Positions 28,630 to 38,883 of a stretch of DNA of 41,685 nucleotides are shown one piece after another. Positions within the stretch are counted from its first letter, which is position 1. Every line of letters begins with the position of its first letter. The position numbers were made by a program, and so were the translations under genes. The notes under the pieces are model-generated. The model made no database searches. It saw only the letters and a list, made by a program, of their open reading frames with translations, and was not told the origin of the DNA. This DNA is from a virus: positions 1-41,685 of the IMG/VR virus record IMGVR_UViG_3300034137_000060; one strand, given 5' to 3'.

Positions 28630-31600
28630 ATGGCAGGTCAAGAAGTCCAGGGGATGCTGATCCGGCTTGAGGCCACGACGGCGCAGCTTCGCCAAGAAAT
28701 GGACAAGGCCGATGCGTCGGTGACCAAAGCCACCGGGCGAATTGACAGCCAGCTTAGTCGAGTCGACTCGGCATTTGATCGCGTCGGAAAGAGCGCGCAA
28801 ACAGCATCGAACGTCCTGAAAGGCGCTTTCGCACTGGCGGTCGGTGGTGCTGGCGCTGGCGCTCTGCTCGCTCAGGCCGAAGCTTACACAACCGTTGCCA
28901 ACCGCCTGAAGCTGGTGACGTCGAACAGCGCAGAGTTCACCGCGGCGCAGAATGCTGTATTCGCTATCGCGCAGAAGTCCGGTCAACCGCTGGGTGCCAC
29001 TGCTGAACTGTACCAGCGGATCGCCCAGAACCAGGACGCGCTGAAGCTAAGCGGCAAGGGTGTCGCGGGAATTGTTGAGACGATCAGTAAAACGATGGTC
29101 ATCAGCGGCACATCTGCAGAGTCAGCGAATGCTGCGCTCATTCAGTTGGGCCAAGCCTTTGCCTCCGGCACCCTTCGCGGGGAAGAACTGAACTCCGTAA
29201 TGGAGCAGGCTCCGGCACTCAGCCAGGCAATTGCCAAGGGGATGGGCGTTTCCGTGGGTGCGTTGCGGGCCCTGGGTGCCGCTGGCAAGCTAACTGCTGA
29301 CTCTGTTATCAAGGCGCTGCAAGCACAAGCTGAAGCCGTCAATGCCTTATTCGCGAAGATGCAGGGCACTGTCGGCATTGCCCTGACTCGCACGCAAACA
29401 GCATTCACGAAGATCATCGGCGAAGCTGATGCGTTCAGCGGCACAAGCGCGTCGCTCGCAGCTTCGATTGATGCGGTCGCTAAAGCGCTGAGCTCTATCA
29501 ATGTGCCTGCGGCGATGGCAGTTATTGAGGCGCACGGTAAAGCACTGGCGGAGATCCTCGGGGTTGTACTTATTGCCGCTTTGGGCCGCGTTGCTGCGGG
29601 ACTAGCCGAGGCCGGCGTGAAAGCTGCCGGGAATATTGTCACCTGGGTACAGCTGACCACTGTCACTCGCGCCGCAGCAGCTGCCAAGATCGAAGAAACT
29701 GCGGCTTCAGCCTTGCTCACTGCCGCTCATGTCGCTGAGGCCGCCTCAAATGTCCAGGTCGCGCAGGCTACCGAAGCGGGCGCCATAGCCAAACTTGCTC
29801 TTCTCCAGGGTCAGCGTGATCAGTTGGCCTACACCACTGCTCTCTCCGTTGGGACAGTCGAACAGGCACGCTACACCAAGGCCCTCGCTGCCACAGACCT
29901 AGAATTAGCAGCTGCGAAGCGTGCAGTTCAAATATCCTCCGCCCAGCTTGATGCCGCGCTAAAAATCGAGTCGGCGACTTTGGCTAAGGATGCGGCCGCA
30001 ACTCAAGCGGCTTCAGCCGCAAAAGCGGAATATGCCGCAATTTCCTCAACGGCCGGTCGTGCCGGCAGCGCACTCCTCGGAGTACTGGGTGGGCCGGTTG
30101 GCCTGGCCTTTACAGTGGTGGCGCTGGCTGCCAGCTACCTGACTCTCGGATCCAGCACTGACGCCGCCACCAAGGCGTTGATCGATCAGAACGCCACGGT
30201 AGGCGAAGCAATCAAGAAATTTGACGAGCTCGACGCGTCTCAACAGCGTCTGCAGACATCAAAATGGGTGGGCGAACAGCGTGATGCGCTCAAATCCGCC
30301 GCCGCTGACCTTGAGAGCTATGCCGCTAAAAGCTATCAAAGCCTTAACCTCGCAAATCGTGGCAATACTGAGTACCAAGAGCAGTTCGCCCGGATGCTGG
30401 CCGAAGTGCGCGATGGCAAGCGAACGCTGGACTCGGTGACTGCCTGGGCGCAGGACACGGCAAAGCTGACCCCTATGCAGGTTCAGCGGCTGACTGAACT
30501 GTCCGCTGCATACGGTGCGAGCACCAAGCGAGCCAGCGAACTGGGCGATGTGCTGGGTAAAACGTCAAAGGCAACGACCGGCCTGACAGCCAGCACCCAA
30601 GAGCTGAATGCAGCACAGAAGACCGGCGGGCAGAGCGGTGCCAGCGACGCCGCCTGGGATACCTACATTGAAAAGCTGACCAAGACCCGCGATCTGCTCG
30701 GGGCGAACGCTGCGGCTGAAGCCGCTTATACGGCAGCGAAAATGGGTGCTACGCCTGCTCAAATGGCGCAGGCCAAGTTGATTGCCGACGAAACGGACAC
30801 CCTGAAGAAATACCAGGAAGCAATCAAGGAAGGTAACAAGGTCGAGCAGGCCGCGCTCAAGCTCAAATTGGTTGCCTTATACGCTGCCGAAGACGCGACC
30901 GCTCAGACAGCGGCTGCACAGAAAACGTCGCTCGACGAGGCGGCAAAGGCTACCGAAAACAGCGCGACCCGCCAGGTTGCGGCGCTACAGCGGATTATCG
31001 ACCAAACCGTGCGGGTGGCGACCGGCACTGATATGCCGCGTCAAAATCTTTCGGGTTACGGCCTGCTCACCAACGGCGGTACTCCACCGGCAGCGCCGGT
31101 AGTGACCAAAGCTACTCCGGATCAGCGCGCGACGGCGGACATTGCTCGACTAAACGAAACCACGGATGCGAACAAACGCGTGGACAAAGCCGCCAACGCT
31201 GCGGCAACCGCGCTGAAGAACCAAGCCAAGGCACTTGACGATTTGCTGGCCAAGTCCGGCATCTCGACCAAATCTGCAAATGAAATGGCCGATGCCTACC
31301 TGGCTGGCGCCGATAACGTGCGCGCCATTACGATTCAGCAAAAAATTGAGGAGGAATTGCTCAAAACAGGTGCTGGAGCTCGGGACAAGGTGACCAAGGC
31401 GATCAACGATCTGCAGGATGCCGAGGACCGCCGGGACGTAAACAAAAACATCACTGAAATGAAGGTCGAGGTTGATCAGATCCTGAAGCAGGCCACGGCC
31501 ACGCTACAGGGCAAGGATGCGCTTGAGGCTTATAACGTCGAGAAATCTGTGACCGTGGCGCTGGCGGGCAGAAACATTTCGGTGGGCAGCGAAGAGTACA

Positions 31601-34600
31601 AGCAGCTGGTAGCCACAACCAAGGCCCAGCTCGACGCGAATAAAGCGCTGGAGCAGGCTGGCCAAGTCGAAGGCATTGTTGATCGGCTTACCCCAAAGAC
31701 CAAGCTGCTTCGAGACTTCACGAACGAACAGGATGCGCTCAACGCCGCTATTGCTCGCTATCCGGAAAACGCCGCGCTGTATCAAGATGCATTGGTCAAG
31801 CTCGGCAAAGAATACGAAGTCAATCAGAGCAAGGCCACGATCTGGGGCCAGCTCACCGAAGGCGCAGTAGATCGTATCGACGGCGTGTTCGCAGATGCAT
31901 GGGCGAACATCGGCAGCGGCGCGGGCAACCTCTGGGACAACCTGGTCAAGGGTGCCAAGCAGGCCTTTGGCGAAATTGCTCACATGCTCACCACAAAGCC
32001 CTTGCTGGCTTCGCTCAGCAACTGGCTCACCGGGACGGATAACGGGCAGGGGATTGGTTCGGTTTGGAGCAAGCTGCTCGGGACAGTGGGCGGTTCGTCC
32101 GGCTCATCCAGCGCAGGAGATTCTGGCGGCTGGGGCAGCATGGCTAGCCTAGGCAAAAACATTTACTCGGCATGGAGTGCAGTCACTGGCGTAGGTGCAG
32201 ATATTGCGGCGGGCTATGCCTCTGGCGGCATCAGCGGCGCAGTATCTGGGGGCATCGGCTACTACAGCAGCATGTTGTCGTCGCTGGGTGGCACGCTGTC
32301 GAGTGGATTTACGTCCCTGACAACAGCGCTAGGCCTGCAAACGGCTGCCACTACGGCGGGAACCGCGGCTGTGGGCACGGGTTATGGCTTGGGTGGTGCG
32401 CTTGTTTCAGGCACCGCCGGCTCTGCAACCTATGCCGCTGGCCAAGCCGGCTTGTCCGCGGCACTGAGTAGCGCTGCAGCCATGTGGCCGCTTGCCGTAA
32501 TTATGGGCATGTACCAGTCCGGCAAGCTCTATAGCGCGGGTGTTCGCCCTGACGCAGGCGAGATGGCGGACAGCGCAGGCGGCACGGTCCTCGGCAAGAC
32601 CACCATGCTTCCTGCCATTGCCGCAGCCAAGTACTTCGAAGTCACCGACAAACTGCTCGGCAAGGTCGTTGGCGGCAAGATGGCGGCGATCCTGAGCGGC
32701 TCAACCCTGTTCCAAGCTGTCTGGAGCAAGGTCGGCAGCAAGTTGTTCGGCAGTGGCTACCAGACCAAAGACACCGGCATTCAGTTGAGTGTCGATGACG
32801 GCATGTTTGACGCCTCGCAGTACATCAAGCAAAAGAAAAAGAAGGGCCTGATTTCCGGATCAAGCAAGACCCGGTACCTGACGGCCGATCTTGATCCGAC
32901 AATCAAGGATCCACTGGGTCAGCGTTACAACAGCACGGTGATGACCGTTCTGGATCAGTTCACGCTGCTGAACGTCGCGCTGAACGACACCGTGCTCGAC
33001 GGCCTCAACATGGCCAAGCGCTACATCAGCACGAAAGACCGCTCAGAAGACGACATCAATACGGCGATTGACCTTTGGTTTACGGACCTTGGCCAGGCTG
33101 CCGTCACTGCCGTTTCGGATGCAACCAACTCCGGCATTGGCAATTACAACTTCGTCCAGCTTCAAGAGTTCGTCGGCAACCTGTACAGCATCAACGACAC
33201 GTTCAAGCTGCTCAACATCAACGCGCTACCCCTGAGCGTCTGGGGTGGCAAGCTGACTGAACAGTACGTCGCGATGGCTGGCGGCATGGAGGCGCTCAAC
33301 ACTTCCGCAAGCAAGTATTACGACAACTTTTTCAGTGACTCGGAGAAGGCAAGCGATACGCTCGCGGCGGTCAACCAGCAGTTCCAGGCACTTGGCCTGA
33401 CGCTGCCCGCGAACGAGGCCGGTTTCCGGGCGATGGTCGAAGGCATCGACAGCACAACGGATGCCGGTCGGTCGATGTACTTCACGTTGATGGGGCTGAG
33501 TGATAGCGCCAAAGCGGCTTATACGATCATGAAGCAGCAAGCCGCCGATGCTGAAGCCGCATCAGAGGCGGCATCGCAAGCTGCGTCCGCCGCAGCTCAG
33601 GCAGCACTGGACGCGGCAACCGCGATCCGCGATGCGCTCCTAGCAACAGTGTCGACCCGGTTCAGTGCGGTGCAACGCGCCATCGCAGCGCAGGAAAAAG
33701 CGACTACGGACGCGTACAACGCTCGGGTAAATTCTCTGAACGATATGCTCGCTACGGCGAACACCTCAGTCAGCGATCTCACCGGCGTCAGCGGCAATCT
33801 CAGCTCGGCGCTCAAAGCGCTACGCGGTGACTCTGACGATGTAGTGAAAATGCTACGTCGCCAAGCACAGGTCACGCTGCAGAGCGCATTGGCTACGGCG
33901 AAAGCAGGCGGTTCACTGGCCGGATTTGCCGGATTGGACGACGCGCTCGAAACGGTCAGCAGCAACACCACGGACCTGTATTCCTCGCTCGAAGACTTCA
34001 ATCGTGATCAGGGTCGCACCGCAAACGTGGTCGCCGAGCTGAATGCCTTGAATGGCAAACAGCTGACCAATGCCCAGAAGACGGTCAAAACGCTTGAGGA
34101 CCAACTGGACGTTGCGAAAACCGCGTATGACGCTCAGATCGCGGCGTTTGATCAGCAGTTGGAGTTTGCCCAGGCACAGCTCGACGCGCTCAACGGCGTA
34201 GACAACTCGATCCTGAGTGTCACGGATGCCGTGAACGCTATGAACACGGCTGTCGTTGCAGCGCTGGGTACCGTGAAATCGGCCACTCCGGCCAATACCG
34301 GGACGCTGATCGATACGGTCTACAAGGACTTGCTGGGCAAGAACGCCGATGCGGCGGGCAAAAACTATTGGCAAGGGCAGGTCAGCAGCGGTGCTGTTGG
34401 TGTTGACCAGCTTGCTGGGGCGATCAAGAACGCGGCCACCGAAAACGCGATCAAGGACGCCTATAAAAACATTCTCGATCGCGTCGCTGACGCGGCGGGC
34501 GCGAAGTACTGGAGCGATCAAGTCGCCTCGGGCGCACTGACTGTGGCTCAACTGGGGCAGGCAATCGCCAATGCGGCTAAGGCGAACGGCTCTGTCCCGG

Positions 34601-35019
34601 CGTTCGCCACCGGTGGGTTGATCTCGGGGCCAGGCACCGGCACCAGTGACAGTATTCTGGCTCGGCTATCGGCCGGCGAATACGTCATGAAGGCCTCTGC
34701 CGTTAGTGCGTATGGCACAAGCCTGCTCGACCAGATGAATGCTGGTCAGCTGCCATCATTTGCCACAGGGGGTGCGCCGGAACTTCGATTCGACGGGGCG
34801 GCAAGTTACCGCGCTACGCGATCCGAAACAGCCGACAGCCAGGGCGACGAACAAGACGTGGATGTAACTGCCCTCGCCAGAAAAGTCGACACGCTGATCG
34901 ATGTCGTGAAACAGGTTGTCGGGCCGATGAAAATTGACTCGGACAAGAACCGAAAACTATTCACAAAGTGGGACAACGAAGGGTTGCCCGCCACCAAAAA
35001 AGCGAGTGTGCCCGCATGA
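28630..35019 (+). CDS. Tape measure protein with C-terminal DUF4214 repeats
   Basis: A 2129-residue tail-length ruler. The tape-measure N-terminal domain is at about 60-240 (TVANRLKLVTSNSAEFT, ANAALIQLGQAFASGTLRGEE). A strongly hydrophobic stretch lies at about 478-503, and long Ala/Gln/Lys helices follow. Two DUF4214 repeats (IDTVYKDLLGKNADAAGKNYW and KDAYKNILDRVADAAGAKYW) lie near 1890-1980. The end has FATGGLISGPGTGTSD. At roughly 0.15 nm per residue the tail would be near 320 nm, much longer than lambda's. The stop overlaps the next gene by ATGA. Confidence 0.92.
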   Translation: MAGQEVQGMLIRLEATTAQLRQEMDKADASVTKATGRIDSQLSRVDSAFDRVGKSAQTASNVLKGAFALAVGGAGAGALLAQAEAYTTVANRLKLVTSNSAEFTAAQNAVFAIAQKSGQPLGATAELYQRIAQNQDALKLSGKGVAGIVETISKTMVISGTSAESANAALIQLGQAFASGTLRGEELNSVMEQAPALSQAIAKGMGVSVGALRALGAAGKLTADSVIKALQAQAEAVNALFAKMQGTVGIALTRTQTAFTKIIGEADAFSGTSASLAASIDAVAKALSSINVPAAMAVIEAHGKALAEILGVVLIAALGRVAAGLAEAGVKAAGNIVTWVQLTTVTRAAAAAKIEETAASALLTAAHVAEAASNVQVAQATEAGAIAKLALLQGQRDQLAYTTALSVGTVEQARYTKALAATDLELAAAKRAVQISSAQLDAALKIESATLAKDAAATQAASAAKAEYAAISSTAGRAGSALLGVLGGPVGLAFTVVALAASYLTLGSSTDAATKALIDQNATVGEAIKKFDELDASQQRLQTSKWVGEQRDALKSAAADLESYAAKSYQSLNLANRGNTEYQEQFARMLAEVRDGKRTLDSVTAWAQDTAKLTPMQVQRLTELSAAYGASTKRASELGDVLGKTSKATTGLTASTQELNAAQKTGGQSGASDAAWDTYIEKLTKTRDLLGANAAAEAAYTAAKMGATPAQMAQAKLIADETDTLKKYQEAIKEGNKVEQAALKLKLVALYAAEDATAQTAAAQKTSLDEAAKATENSATRQVAALQRIIDQTVRVATGTDMPRQNLSGYGLLTNGGTPPAAPVVTKATPDQRATADIARLNETTDANKRVDKAANAAATALKNQAKALDDLLAKSGISTKSANEMADAYLAGADNVRAITIQQKIEEELLKTGAGARDKVTKAINDLQDAEDRRDVNKNITEMKVEVDQILKQATATLQGKDALEAYNVEKSVTVALAGRNISVGSEEYKQLVATTKAQLDANKALEQAGQVEGIVDRLTPKTKLLRDFTNEQDALNAAIARYPENAALYQDALVKLGKEYEVNQSKATIWGQLTEGAVDRIDGVFADAWANIGSGAGNLWDNLVKGAKQAFGEIAHMLTTKPLLASLSNWLTGTDNGQGIGSVWSKLLGTVGGSSGSSSAGDSGGWGSMASLGKNIYSAWSAVTGVGADIAAGYASGGISGAVSGGIGYYSSMLSSLGGTLSSGFTSLTTALGLQTAATTAGTAAVGTGYGLGGALVSGTAGSATYAAGQAGLSAALSSAAAMWPLAVIMGMYQSGKLYSAGVRPDAGEMADSAGGTVLGKTTMLPAIAAAKYFEVTDKLLGKVVGGKMAAILSGSTLFQAVWSKVGSKLFGSGYQTKDTGIQLSVDDGMFDASQYIKQKKKKGLISGSSKTRYLTADLDPTIKDPLGQRYNSTVMTVLDQFTLLNVALNDTVLDGLNMAKRYISTKDRSEDDINTAIDLWFTDLGQAAVTAVSDATNSGIGNYNFVQLQEFVGNLYSINDTFKLLNINALPLSVWGGKLTEQYVAMAGGMEALNTSASKYYDNFFSDSEKASDTLAAVNQQFQALGLTLPANEAGFRAMVEGIDSTTDAGRSMYFTLMGLSDSAKAAYTIMKQQAADAEAASEAASQAASAAAQAALDAATAIRDALLATVSTRFSAVQRAIAAQEKATTDAYNARVNSLNDMLATANTSVSDLTGVSGNLSSALKALRGDSDDVVKMLRRQAQVTLQSALATAKAGGSLAGFAGLDDALETVSSNTTDLYSSLEDFNRDQGRTANVVAELNALNGKQLTNAQKTVKTLEDQLDVAKTAYDAQIAAFDQQLEFAQAQLDALNGVDNSILSVTDAVNAMNTAVVAALGTVKSATPANTGTLIDTVYKDLLGKNADAAGKNYWQGQVSSGAVGVDQLAGAIKNAATENAIKDAYKNILDRVADAAGAKYWSDQVASGALTVAQLGQAIANAAKANGSVPAFATGGLISGPGTGTSDSILARLSAGEYVMKASAVSAYGTSLLDQMNAGQLPSFATGGAPELRFDGAASYRATRSETADSQGDEQDVDVTALARKVDTLIDVVKQVVGPMKIDSDKNRKLFTKWDNEGLPATKKASVPA

Positions 35020-35909
35020 GGTTTATCCGACCTATTGAGGTCACTCCCGCGAAATTGATCAGTTCCAATGTTCTGGAAAATGACTATCCGGAGTGGGCTG
35101 CCGGAACGAATGCCCTGGGCGTCCGGAAAATGCTCGCGGCCGAGCACAAGGTTTATGAGGTGATTGCCGCGACTACCACCGACGCCCCGCAGGCGGGACT
35201 GCTGAAAGATCCACCCACTTGGATGGAGATCGGTTACACGAACCGGTGGCGGATGTTTGACGAGATTGTGGGTACCACGACTTCCAACCCGGGGATCGTT
35301 TCCGTAACGATCAAGCCAGGCACAGTTGTGAACTCCCTCGCGCTGTTCAACGTCCAGGGTGGATCCGTGACGGTTACCGTGACAGACCCCGTGGAGGGGG
35401 AGATCTACACGCGAACTGTCAGCCTTGTGGATGCCGGCGTGAATAACTGGTTTGACTGGTTTTTCGCTGACATCGAGGTTCGGACCAGTCTGGTCTTTCT
35501 TGATATGCCCGCATACGGAACGGCAAACATCACGATCACCGTCACGAGCAGCACCACGGCCAGCGTTGGCGCATTGGTAATTGGCAAGCTGATCCCGATT
35601 GGCACCACCACATACGGCGCCAAGGTCGGGATTGACGACTACAGCACGAAGGAACGAGACAAGTTCGGCAATCTCGTTGTGCTGGAGGGTGCTTATTCAG
35701 ACACGGGAGACTTCCCCGTCGTTGTCGAGACGGCGCGCGTGACGAAGATCAGGAAAATGCTGATTGAAGTTCGCGCCAAGCCGGTGGTGTGGATCGGCGA
35801 AGAAACATACGAAGCGACAATCATTTACGGCTTTTTCAAATCATTCGACCTGATTTATTCGGGGCCGGACGTTTCTGACTGCCAGCTTTCTATCGAGGGT
35901 CTTATCTAA
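35016..35909 (+). CDS. Tail protein downstream of the tape measure
   Basis: A 297-residue beta-rich protein. MRFIRPIEVTPAKLISSNV, then YPEWAAGTNAL and HKVYEVIAATTTDAPQ resemble phage tail proteins with a small WxAGTxY/VYE carbohydrate-binding-like motif. TNRWRMFDEIVGTTTSNPG and YSTKERDKFGN are also recurrent in this family. It is the only gene between the tape measure and the fibre, so it may replace several tip proteins. The start overlaps the tape measure stop, and its stop is directly followed by the fibre ATG. Confidence 0.7.
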   Translation: MRFIRPIEVTPAKLISSNVLENDYPEWAAGTNALGVRKMLAAEHKVYEVIAATTTDAPQAGLLKDPPTWMEIGYTNRWRMFDEIVGTTTSNPGIVSVTIKPGTVVNSLALFNVQGGSVTVTVTDPVEGEIYTRTVSLVDAGVNNWFDWFFADIEVRTSLVFLDMPAYGTANITITVTSSTTASVGALVIGKLIPIGTTTYGAKVGIDDYSTKERDKFGNLVVLEGAYSDTGDFPVVVETARVTKIRKMLIEVRAKPVVWIGEETYEATIIYGFFKSFDLIYSGPDVSDCQLSIEGLI

Positions 35910-38344
35910 TGGCTGCACCAATATTTGCGGAATTCCCTCCGGCCCCGTCGCGATCCGAAGGGCAGGAGGATTTTAGCGAAACAGCGGATGCGTTTGCGGC
36001 AGCATTGCCGCCCTTCGCGTTGAAAATGAACCTGGCCATCACCTGGATGGCCGACACGATGACAGCCACTTCGGGCTACAAGGACGCTGCGGCCGCTTCT
36101 GCTAACCTGTCCTCTCAAGCGGCCGTGACTTCTGCCCAGGCGAGAGACGCCGCGCTGGCCGCCGTGACCGCCGCCACTCAGGCAGGGGCGGCTCAGGTTG
36201 CGCTGGCAGCGCAGCAGGTCGCGTTGGCTGTCGCTGCCAAAGATACGGCGCAGACCTATGCCGTTGCGGCCGGGGCATCTTCCGGGGTCGGTCAGCTCGG
36301 CAATTCTGGAGACGCCCTCGTTGTAAACGCAACCCGCACGGGAATGATGTTTGCGCCCGCGTCAAACGTAGGTGATATTCTTATTAGCGCAGTTACTCCC
36401 GGCCCCTTGTATGTTCCAGCCAATGGTGGCATTCGTGCCCAATCGGCACTACCGAGTTTGTTCGGTATTCTTGGACGATTAGGTGGACAAATAGGCCAGC
36501 AGTACCTTGCTGTATCGCCCGGCAACACTAGCGCCGGAGTTATCGACATTGCTAGTGCATCAAGTCTTACCAGCAAAATTCCCATGATTATGCAGATAAT
36601 CACTGGCAGCTTGATTAACCTTAGTCTTGATGGCGGTATGACATGGGTGCAGAAGGATGCATCAGCCAGCATTACTAACGTAAACTCATTAAACTATGAC
36701 GAGTCTCGGAGGCTATGGATTGCTACTAACTCGTCAGGGCTTTTGTATACCAGTGCGGACGATGGAACAACGTGGATAACTGCGCTAAACCAACCTGTAG
36801 TATTTGGCCGAGTAATCGCAGATACCAACGGGGTATGGCTCGCAAGTCCAGTGGCAGCCAACACAAGCATTTACCGAAGCACTGACGCGGGCGTCACATG
36901 GACGGCCATAGCCACGGGGGCATCGGCTATACATACTGCAATATCGACAGATAATAAGGGTGTCTGGTGCGTCTGTGCGGGTACGACCGTGCGGCGGTCC
37001 GCCGACGGCGGTCTGACTTGGACGATATCGATAACAGCAGGGTCTACAGTAGGGTCAATCTCCAACGACCGAAACGGTACGTGGATGGTTGGGGTATCGG
37101 TCAGCAGTACTGGAATACTACGTTCAGTTGACAACGGCTTGACTTTTTACTCGTTGACAATTGCTACAGCGGTCGTAACCGATATAGCTTATACACAAGG
37201 CTTCTTTTTCATCGTGCGTAGCGTGTCTCCGCAGTTGATGATGATTAGCTCTGCGCCAGATGTCACGACCTTCACAATTCCAACTGCCGCAGTACTTGCA
37301 AGCCTTAGCCGCGTCACAGCGACGGCGGGCTATGTTGTGGCTGCCAACTCGGCAAACGCAACTGTTCTTCGCTCTGCGCCGATATTCGCTTATGATCCAA
37401 ACACGCAGTTACAGCTTCCTAACTTGCCTACTGCTAATGGTTTGCAAGCGTGGATTAAAGCGGGTTTAATTTCGGCCTCTACAGGTAAGACGTTTACGCT
37501 AGTAGCTTCTAATATCTATTCGTCCGTATCCGACATGGCGTCCGATGAAAACGGCGTGATAATCGCAGTTGGGACGAACGGCACTATCCGCAGGTCTGCT
37601 GACTATGGGGTAACTTGGGTAACTATTGCTAACCCTAGCGGTCTGGGCCAACTTTCGTCAGTAGCAACTAACGGCCGGGGTCTTTGGATTATAGGCGGCA
37701 TTAGTAATATTTTACGTTCGACCGACAACGGGGTTACATTTGTTGCCGTAACTGGGCACGGCCTAGTCGGGACAATAAGCCAGGTTGTAATCGGCCGTAA
37801 TGACGTGACGATTGCGTGTCTATCAACGGCCGTAATTCCACGAAAATCAACGGACGGTGGCCTTACCTGGGCTTCTACTGGATTGACAGCTGCTGTAAGT
37901 AGAGCATGCACCGATGGCGCGGGTAATTGGTTGATTGGCCAAGGTGCTGGAAGCGTTTTTAGAAGCGCAGACAATTCCTCTACTTTTTCGGCGGCTATCG
38001 TTAGCGGGCTACTTGTCGCAATCACCGACATAAAAATGACGAAAAACGGTGTTGCTTATCTTTGCGGGGCGTCAACCTCGGCTAAAAAGTCAACTGACTA
38101 TGGGGTAACTTGGTCAGCACTTAGTTTGCCCGCAGCAGGCTTGAAATTTGCAACCGGCAACACCAATATCGTCATGCTTTACGGGGTAGGTGTCTCGCGA
38201 ACTACCTTAGATGGCGGGCTAACTTGGACAACAATTGATCCGGCCGCAAATAGTTCTATTGTATTTGGCGGCACTAATTCGCCTTTTTCATTGGGTAGTG
38301 GTGGTGGTTCTCTATATACAGCAACCTCATTTATGCCAATTTAA
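35909..38344 (+). CDS. Tail fibre with eleven Asp-box (BNR) repeats
   Basis: An 811-residue receptor-binding protein. The first ~60 residues are the fibre anchor (FPPAPSRSEGQEDFSETADAF), then an Ala-rich coiled coil (60-125). Eleven Asp boxes (S-x-D-x-G-x-T-W/F) follow at about 239, 282, 324, 364, 406, then 563, 604, 647, 686, 728 and 766, spaced 38-43 residues. Between the two sets lies LQLPNLPTANGLQAWIKAG (501-519), a motif normally near the C-terminus of tail fibres. Catalytic sialidase residues were not identified, so binding rather than cleavage is likelier. Codon use is AT-richer from about 36360 on. Confidence 0.85.
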   Translation: MAAPIFAEFPPAPSRSEGQEDFSETADAFAAALPPFALKMNLAITWMADTMTATSGYKDAAAASANLSSQAAVTSAQARDAALAAVTAATQAGAAQVALAAQQVALAVAAKDTAQTYAVAAGASSGVGQLGNSGDALVVNATRTGMMFAPASNVGDILISAVTPGPLYVPANGGIRAQSALPSLFGILGRLGGQIGQQYLAVSPGNTSAGVIDIASASSLTSKIPMIMQIITGSLINLSLDGGMTWVQKDASASITNVNSLNYDESRRLWIATNSSGLLYTSADDGTTWITALNQPVVFGRVIADTNGVWLASPVAANTSIYRSTDAGVTWTAIATGASAIHTAISTDNKGVWCVCAGTTVRRSADGGLTWTISITAGSTVGSISNDRNGTWMVGVSVSSTGILRSVDNGLTFYSLTIATAVVTDIAYTQGFFFIVRSVSPQLMMISSAPDVTTFTIPTAAVLASLSRVTATAGYVVAANSANATVLRSAPIFAYDPNTQLQLPNLPTANGLQAWIKAGLISASTGKTFTLVASNIYSSVSDMASDENGVIIAVGTNGTIRRSADYGVTWVTIANPSGLGQLSSVATNGRGLWIIGGISNILRSTDNGVTFVAVTGHGLVGTISQVVIGRNDVTIACLSTAVIPRKSTDGGLTWASTGLTAAVSRACTDGAGNWLIGQGAGSVFRSADNSSTFSAAIVSGLLVAITDIKMTKNGVAYLCGASTSAKKSTDYGVTWSALSLPAAGLKFATGNTNIVMLYGVGVSRTTLDGGLTWTTIDPAANSSIVFGGTNSPFSLGSGGGSLYTATSFMPI

Positions 38345-38353
38345 GGATTCGAC

Positions 38354-38863
38354 ATGCAAACTATCTATCGTTGGGATGAAAGCCGAATTTATGCTGGCAG
38401 TATCGAGGTAGACGAATCGGGAGAACTGCCGATTCGATCAACTTTCACCGCACCGCCTGAGCTTGAAGGCAAGCAGGTTGCAAGCTGGACCGGGGAGGGC
38501 TGGACGGTGCTGGAGTCTGTGCCCGCCGCGCCGGCTCCCGAGTGGACAGCGCTGATCGCGGCCCGTCGCTATGTTGCCGAGACTGCCGGGACCACCATCG
38601 AAGGCATGCCCATCGACACCGGCCGCGACAGCCAAGGCCTGATCACTGGCGCAGCGGTGCAGGCCCTCATCGATCCGGCGTATTCGCTGCACTGGAAAAC
38701 CTCGGCTGGCTTCGTTGAGTTGACTCGCGAGCAGATCCTTGGCGTGGCTTCAGCAGTCCGGGCGTACGTGCAGGCGTGCTTCAATCGCGAGGCTGCGCTG
38801 CTTGATGCGGTTGCCGACGGCACGATCACCACCGCCATGCTCGAAGAGGGCTGGCCCGCTTAA
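38354..38863 (+). CDS. Tail fibre assembly / DUF4376 protein
   Basis: A 169-residue protein that follows the fibre gene. The N-terminal part (IYRWDESRIYAGSIEV, PPELEGKQVASWTGEGW) and the DUF4376 domain (about 60-165: AARRYVAETAGTTIEGMPIDT, WKTSAGFVELTREQILGV) are typical of fibre chaperones or fibre-associated proteins. AAGGA precedes the ATG. Its stop is followed three bases later by a repeat found twice more downstream. Confidence 0.8.
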   Translation: MQTIYRWDESRIYAGSIEVDESGELPIRSTFTAPPELEGKQVASWTGEGWTVLESVPAAPAPEWTALIAARRYVAETAGTTIEGMPIDTGRDSQGLITGAAVQALIDPAYSLHWKTSAGFVELTREQILGVASAVRAYVQACFNREAALLDAVADGTITTAMLEEGWPA

Positions 38864-38865
38864 CC

Positions 38866-38883
38866 CATCGACTACAAATTTCA
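38866..38883 (+). repeat. 18-bp direct repeat, left copy
   Basis: CATCGACTACAAATTTCA. The last three bases are also the stop codon (TGA, minus strand) of the manganese-catalase-like gene. A copy with one mismatch lies on the other side of that gene at 39582-39599. Downstream bases CAGCTAT are shared with a third, looser copy near 40774. Confidence 0.7.

Noticed and set aside
35909-38344. Active sialidase
   Set aside because: Asp boxes alone mark the propeller-like fold; the arginine triad and the catalytic Tyr/Glu of sialidases could not be identified.
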